Source: an uncultured Clostridia bacterium (lineage in GTDB: Bacteria; Bacillota; Clostridia; Christensenellales; Borkfalkiaceae). From it: DNA of 16,205 bases. The notes under the pieces were generated by a model. The model was not told the DNA's origin. It ran no database searches and worked only from the letters and a program-made list of their open reading frames with translations. The translations under genes and the position numbers were made by a program. Positions 13,901-16,205 of this stretch are shown in pieces (positions within the stretch are counted from its first letter, which is position 1; every line of letters starts with the position of its first letter). The DNA lies in the NCBI GenBank assembly GCA_944369635.1, contig CALVXL010000007.1, positions 1-16,205 of the forward strand. The letters run 5' to 3'.

Positions 13901-13931
13901 AAAAAAGCCGCTTTCGAAAAAGCGGCTTTTT
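13901..13931. terminator. Rho-independent terminator behind galE
   Basis: GCCGCTTT (13907-13914) pairs with AAAGCGGC (13919-13926), loop CGAA, flanked by six A on the left and five T on the right. It ends the galT-galE unit 25 bp after the galE stop. Confidence 0.92.
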
Positions 13932-13955
13932 GTCGAAATTGCAATATTTTCGTTT

Positions 13956-14975
13956 TTATTCTTCGTAACCGTGCGGGTTTTTCTGCTGCCAGTTCCAGCT
14001 GTCGCGGCACATGTCGTCCAGATTCTTTTCCGCCTTGAACCCGAGCAATTCGTAGGCATAGGACGGATCGGCGTAGCAAGCGGCGATATCCCCCGGACGG
14101 CGGCCGACGATTTCATAGGGAATATCGTGACCGACGGCTTTGGAAAACGCCTTGACCATGTCGAGCACGCTGTATCCCACGCCCGTTCCGATGTTGGCGA
14201 TGATAAGCCCCGGTTTGGTTTCCAGCTTTTTAATCGCCAGAACGTGCGCACGCGCGAGGTCCACGACGTGTATATAATCGCGCACGCCCGTTCCGTCGGG
14301 AGTATCGTAGTCGTTTCCGAAAATACGGAGTTTCGGAAGTTCGCCGATGGCGACTTTCAGAATATACGGGCAAAGGTTGTTGGGAATGCCGCGCGGGTCT
14401 TCCCCGATCATACCCGATTCGTGTGCGCCGACGGGGTTGAAATACCTTAAGATGGCGATGTTGAAGCTGTTATCCGCCTTATAAAGGTCTTTGAGGAAAT
14501 ACTCGATAAAGAGCTTGCTGCTGCCGTACGGATTGGTCGTGCCGCCCGTCTTTGCGCTTTCCTTAATGGGCACTTCTTCGGGATCGCCGTACACGGTGGC
14601 GGAAGAACTGAAAACGATGTTCTTTACGCCGAAATCGCGCATGACGAACAAGAGATTTAGCATGCCCGTCAAGTTGTTGTTGTAATATTCCAGCGGTTTT
14701 GCGACCGATTCGCCCACCGCCTTGAAGCCCGCGAAATTGATGACGGATTCGAATTTGTAATCGGTAAAGATCTTGACGAGCGCGTCTTTATCGAGGAGAT
14801 CGGCTTTGATGAAGGTCAATTTTTTACCCGTGATCTTCTCCACGCGCCGCACCGCTTCCAGCTTGCTGTTGGAAAGATTGTCTACGACGATAGGGTCGTA
14901 ATCGCTTTTGATGAGTTCGATGAGCGTATGCGAGCCGATATAACCCGCGCCGCCCGTTACAAGGATTTTTTTCAT
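13956..14975 (-). CDS. galE: UDP-glucose 4-epimerase
   Basis: A 339-residue extended short-chain dehydrogenase that interconverts UDP-galactose and UDP-glucose with bound NAD (EC 5.1.3.2). The Rossmann motif TGGAGYIGSH is at 7-16. The catalytic Tyr150 and Lys154 are in NPYGSSK, with the conserved serines of VFSSSATVYGDPE (121-133) just before. AILRYFNPVGAHESGMIGED and the later YADPSYAYELLGFKAEK are typical of bacterial GalE. Length is normal. GGAGG lies 7 bases before the ATG at 14975, inside the end of galT; only 1 bp separates the galT stop from this start. GalE would complete the Leloir pathway with galT and also supply UDP-galactose for surface polymers. Confidence 0.97.
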   Translation of the reverse strand: MKKILVTGGAGYIGSHTLIELIKSDYDPIVVDNLSNSKLEAVRRVEKITGKKLTFIKADLLDKDALVKIFTDYKFESVINFAGFKAVGESVAKPLEYYNNNLTGMLNLLFVMRDFGVKNIVFSSSATVYGDPEEVPIKESAKTGGTTNPYGSSKLFIEYFLKDLYKADNSFNIAILRYFNPVGAHESGMIGEDPRGIPNNLCPYILKVAIGELPKLRIFGNDYDTPDGTGVRDYIHVVDLARAHVLAIKKLETKPGLIIANIGTGVGYSVLDMVKAFSKAVGHDIPYEIVGRRPGDIAACYADPSYAYELLGFKAEKNLDDMCRDSWNWQQKNPHGYEE

Positions 14976-14976
14976 A

Positions 14977-16205
14977 TTAGCCCTCCGTTATGTTAATGCT
15001 CGCCAGAAAATTTTTGAATCCCCTGACGCCTTTTTCGTCTTTTTTGAATACCGCGGTATTGTCGAGTATGTTCCTGCACGTCTTGTTGACGTAATCGACA
15101 ACCGCTTCATGCGCCGCTTCGAAATCGCCGCCCTTGAAATTTTCTTTCAACGTCTTGATCATATTGCGGTGCACGTAGAGATAATTTTCCGGATCGGAAA
15201 GCGCCTTTTCGTCGTACGCTTCGTTTCCGCAGAGAATATCGGCGATCATTTTAAGCTGTTTTTTCAATCTGCCGGGAAGAATGAACAATCCCATCGCCTC
15301 GATAAGTCCGATTCCCTCCTTTTTGATATTGTGATATTCGGGATGCGCATGGAAAATACCGTCGGGATAGCGTTCGTCGGTGCGGTTATTGCGCAGAATC
15401 AGATCGATGCTGTATTCTCCGTCCACCATTCTCACGATGGGCGAGGAAGCATTATGCGGGGTTTCACCCGTGAATGCGATAATTTCGTTTTCCGCATCGG
15501 AATATCCTTTCCACGCTTCCACGATTTCCCCCGCGAGGGCGATGACGCTTTCGCGGTCCGCCGACTGCATACGCACCACGCTGTTATACCAGTCGAGAAT
15601 ACCGACTTTTACGTTCGGATATTTCGCGCTTTTCATCGGGTATTTGATCTTTGCTTTATGCATTGGCATTAAATGCACGCCGCCCTGAAAATGTTCGTGA
15701 TTCAGAATCGAACCGCCGACAATCGGCAAAGACGCATTCGAGCCGATCATATAGTTGGGAAACACGTCCACAAAATCGGCGAGCTTTCTCACCGTTTTGG
15801 CGTTGACGTTCATCGGCACGTGATGATAAGAAATGGCGATGCAGTGTTCGTCGTAATATGCGTAAGGCGAATACTGTACAAACCAGTCTTCCCCCGCCAA
15901 ATTGAGCTTGACGGTGCGGATATTTTCCCTTGCGGGGTGAGAAAGGCTGCCCTCGAACCCTTCGTTTTCCTTGCAAAGCAGGCACTTGGGATATTTGGGT
16001 TTATCGCTCTTTTTCACCGTGAGCAGTTTGGCGATTTCCTTATTGTCCTTTTCGGGTTTGGAAAGGTTGATGGTGATTTCCAGAATATTATCGCCGTCTT
16101 TATATTCCCATTTCAGGTTTCTGTCGATAGCGGTCTTTTGTATGTAATTGTTTTTAATGCACATCTGATAGAAGTACGTGCACGCCGCTTCCACGCCCTT
16201 TTCTT
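14977..16205 (-). CDS. galT: UDP-glucose/UTP-hexose-1-phosphate uridylyltransferase, class II, C-terminal part (runs off right edge)
   Basis: About 409 codons are visible and the frame stays open to the right edge. The GTG at 16194 is not a convincing start: the class II (Gram-positive) enzymes have roughly 490-500 residues, so some 90 N-terminal residues are missing. The active-site region GGSILNHEHFQGG is present, with the paired His residues in HEHF expected to carry the uridylyl intermediate. PKCLLCKENEGFEGSLSHPA and FHAHPEYHNIKKEGIGLIEA are also typical of the class. The enzyme exchanges galactose-1-phosphate with UDP-glucose (EC 2.7.7.12). galE follows directly. galK and the promoter of this unit should lie to the right of the window. 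Confidence 0.94.
   Translation of the reverse strand, partial: EKGVEAACTYFYQMCIKNNYIQKTAIDRNLKWEYKDGDNILEITINLSKPEKDNKEIAKLLTVKKSDKPKYPKCLLCKENEGFEGSLSHPARENIRTVKLNLAGEDWFVQYSPYAYYDEHCIAISYHHVPMNVNAKTVRKLADFVDVFPNYMIGSNASLPIVGGSILNHEHFQGGVHLMPMHKAKIKYPMKSAKYPNVKVGILDWYNSVVRMQSADRESVIALAGEIVEAWKGYSDAENEIIAFTGETPHNASSPIVRMVDGEYSIDLILRNNRTDERYPDGIFHAHPEYHNIKKEGIGLIEAMGLFILPGRLKKQLKMIADILCGNEAYDEKALSDPENYLYVHRNMIKTLKENFKGGDFEAAHEAVVDYVNKTCRNILDNTAVFKKDEKGVRGFKNFLASINITEG

Noticed and set aside
16192..16194. GTG as the true start of galT
   Set aside because: The frame continues open to the edge, no ribosome binding site is visible, and the protein would lack about 90 residues compared with class II GalT.

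Overview
This is chromosomal DNA that looks like an anaerobic, low-to-mid GC member of the Bacillota (Clostridia-like). The case rests on the HisZ-dependent short-form HisG, a TrpR-family YerC-type regulator, a PHP-type histidinol phosphatase, a class II (Gram-positive) GalT, a reverse rubrerythrin paired with a PerR-type regulator, a collagen-like protein of the spore-surface kind, and strong AGGAGG-type ribosome binding sites. Coding regions are moderately GC-rich and intergenic spacers very AT-rich. The genus cannot be named from the sequence. All genes but one are on the minus strand; the exception is the AraC-family regulator at 6849-7688. No tRNA, rRNA, CRISPR, insertion sequence or phage gene was seen.

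Layout, left to right. (1) 1-3730, minus: the first part of a histidine operon, in transcription order yerC-like regulator, hisZ, hisG, hisD, hisC (cut by the left edge), with 3-bp gaps or 4-8-bp overlaps. A near-consensus promoter precedes the regulator gene, and a palindrome fills its -35/-10 spacer. (2) 3731-4240: AT-rich gap. (3) 4241-5032, minus: PHP-family histidinol phosphatase (hisK) with its own promoter and terminator. (4) 5033-7751: a GH4 alpha-galactosidase (melA) and a divergent AraC-family regulator, with a structured element and terminator behind melA. (5) 7753-8670: collagen-like GXT-repeat protein with a possible mother-cell sigma promoter. (6) 8758-9417: YgjP-like zinc metalloprotease-fold protein, possibly leaderless. 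(7) 9533-10485: perR-like gene and reverse rubrerythrin overlapping by 4 bp, behind a consensus promoter with a Per-box-like palindrome at the start site. (8) 10663-13807: nadE (glutamine-dependent NAD synthetase) and an RlmI-type rRNA methyltransferase. (9) 13956-16205: galE and the 3' part of galT (cut by the right edge).

How they work together. The his genes cover the first step (HisGZ), the transamination (HisC), the dephosphorylation (HisK) and the final oxidation (HisD); the middle-pathway genes should lie left of the window. MelA would release galactose from alpha-galactosides, and GalT/GalE would feed it into central metabolism; galactokinase is not in the window. PerR and rubrerythrin form an oxidative-stress module typical of anaerobes.

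Most of this is ordinary housekeeping and sugar-use DNA. I found no clearly new multi-gene system. The points most worth a second look are regulatory: the operator-like palindrome in the his promoter, the face-to-face melA/araC promoters built on the same hexamers, the likely leaderless ygjP-like mRNA, the nested hairpin element behind melA, and the sporulation-type promoter of the collagen-like gene.
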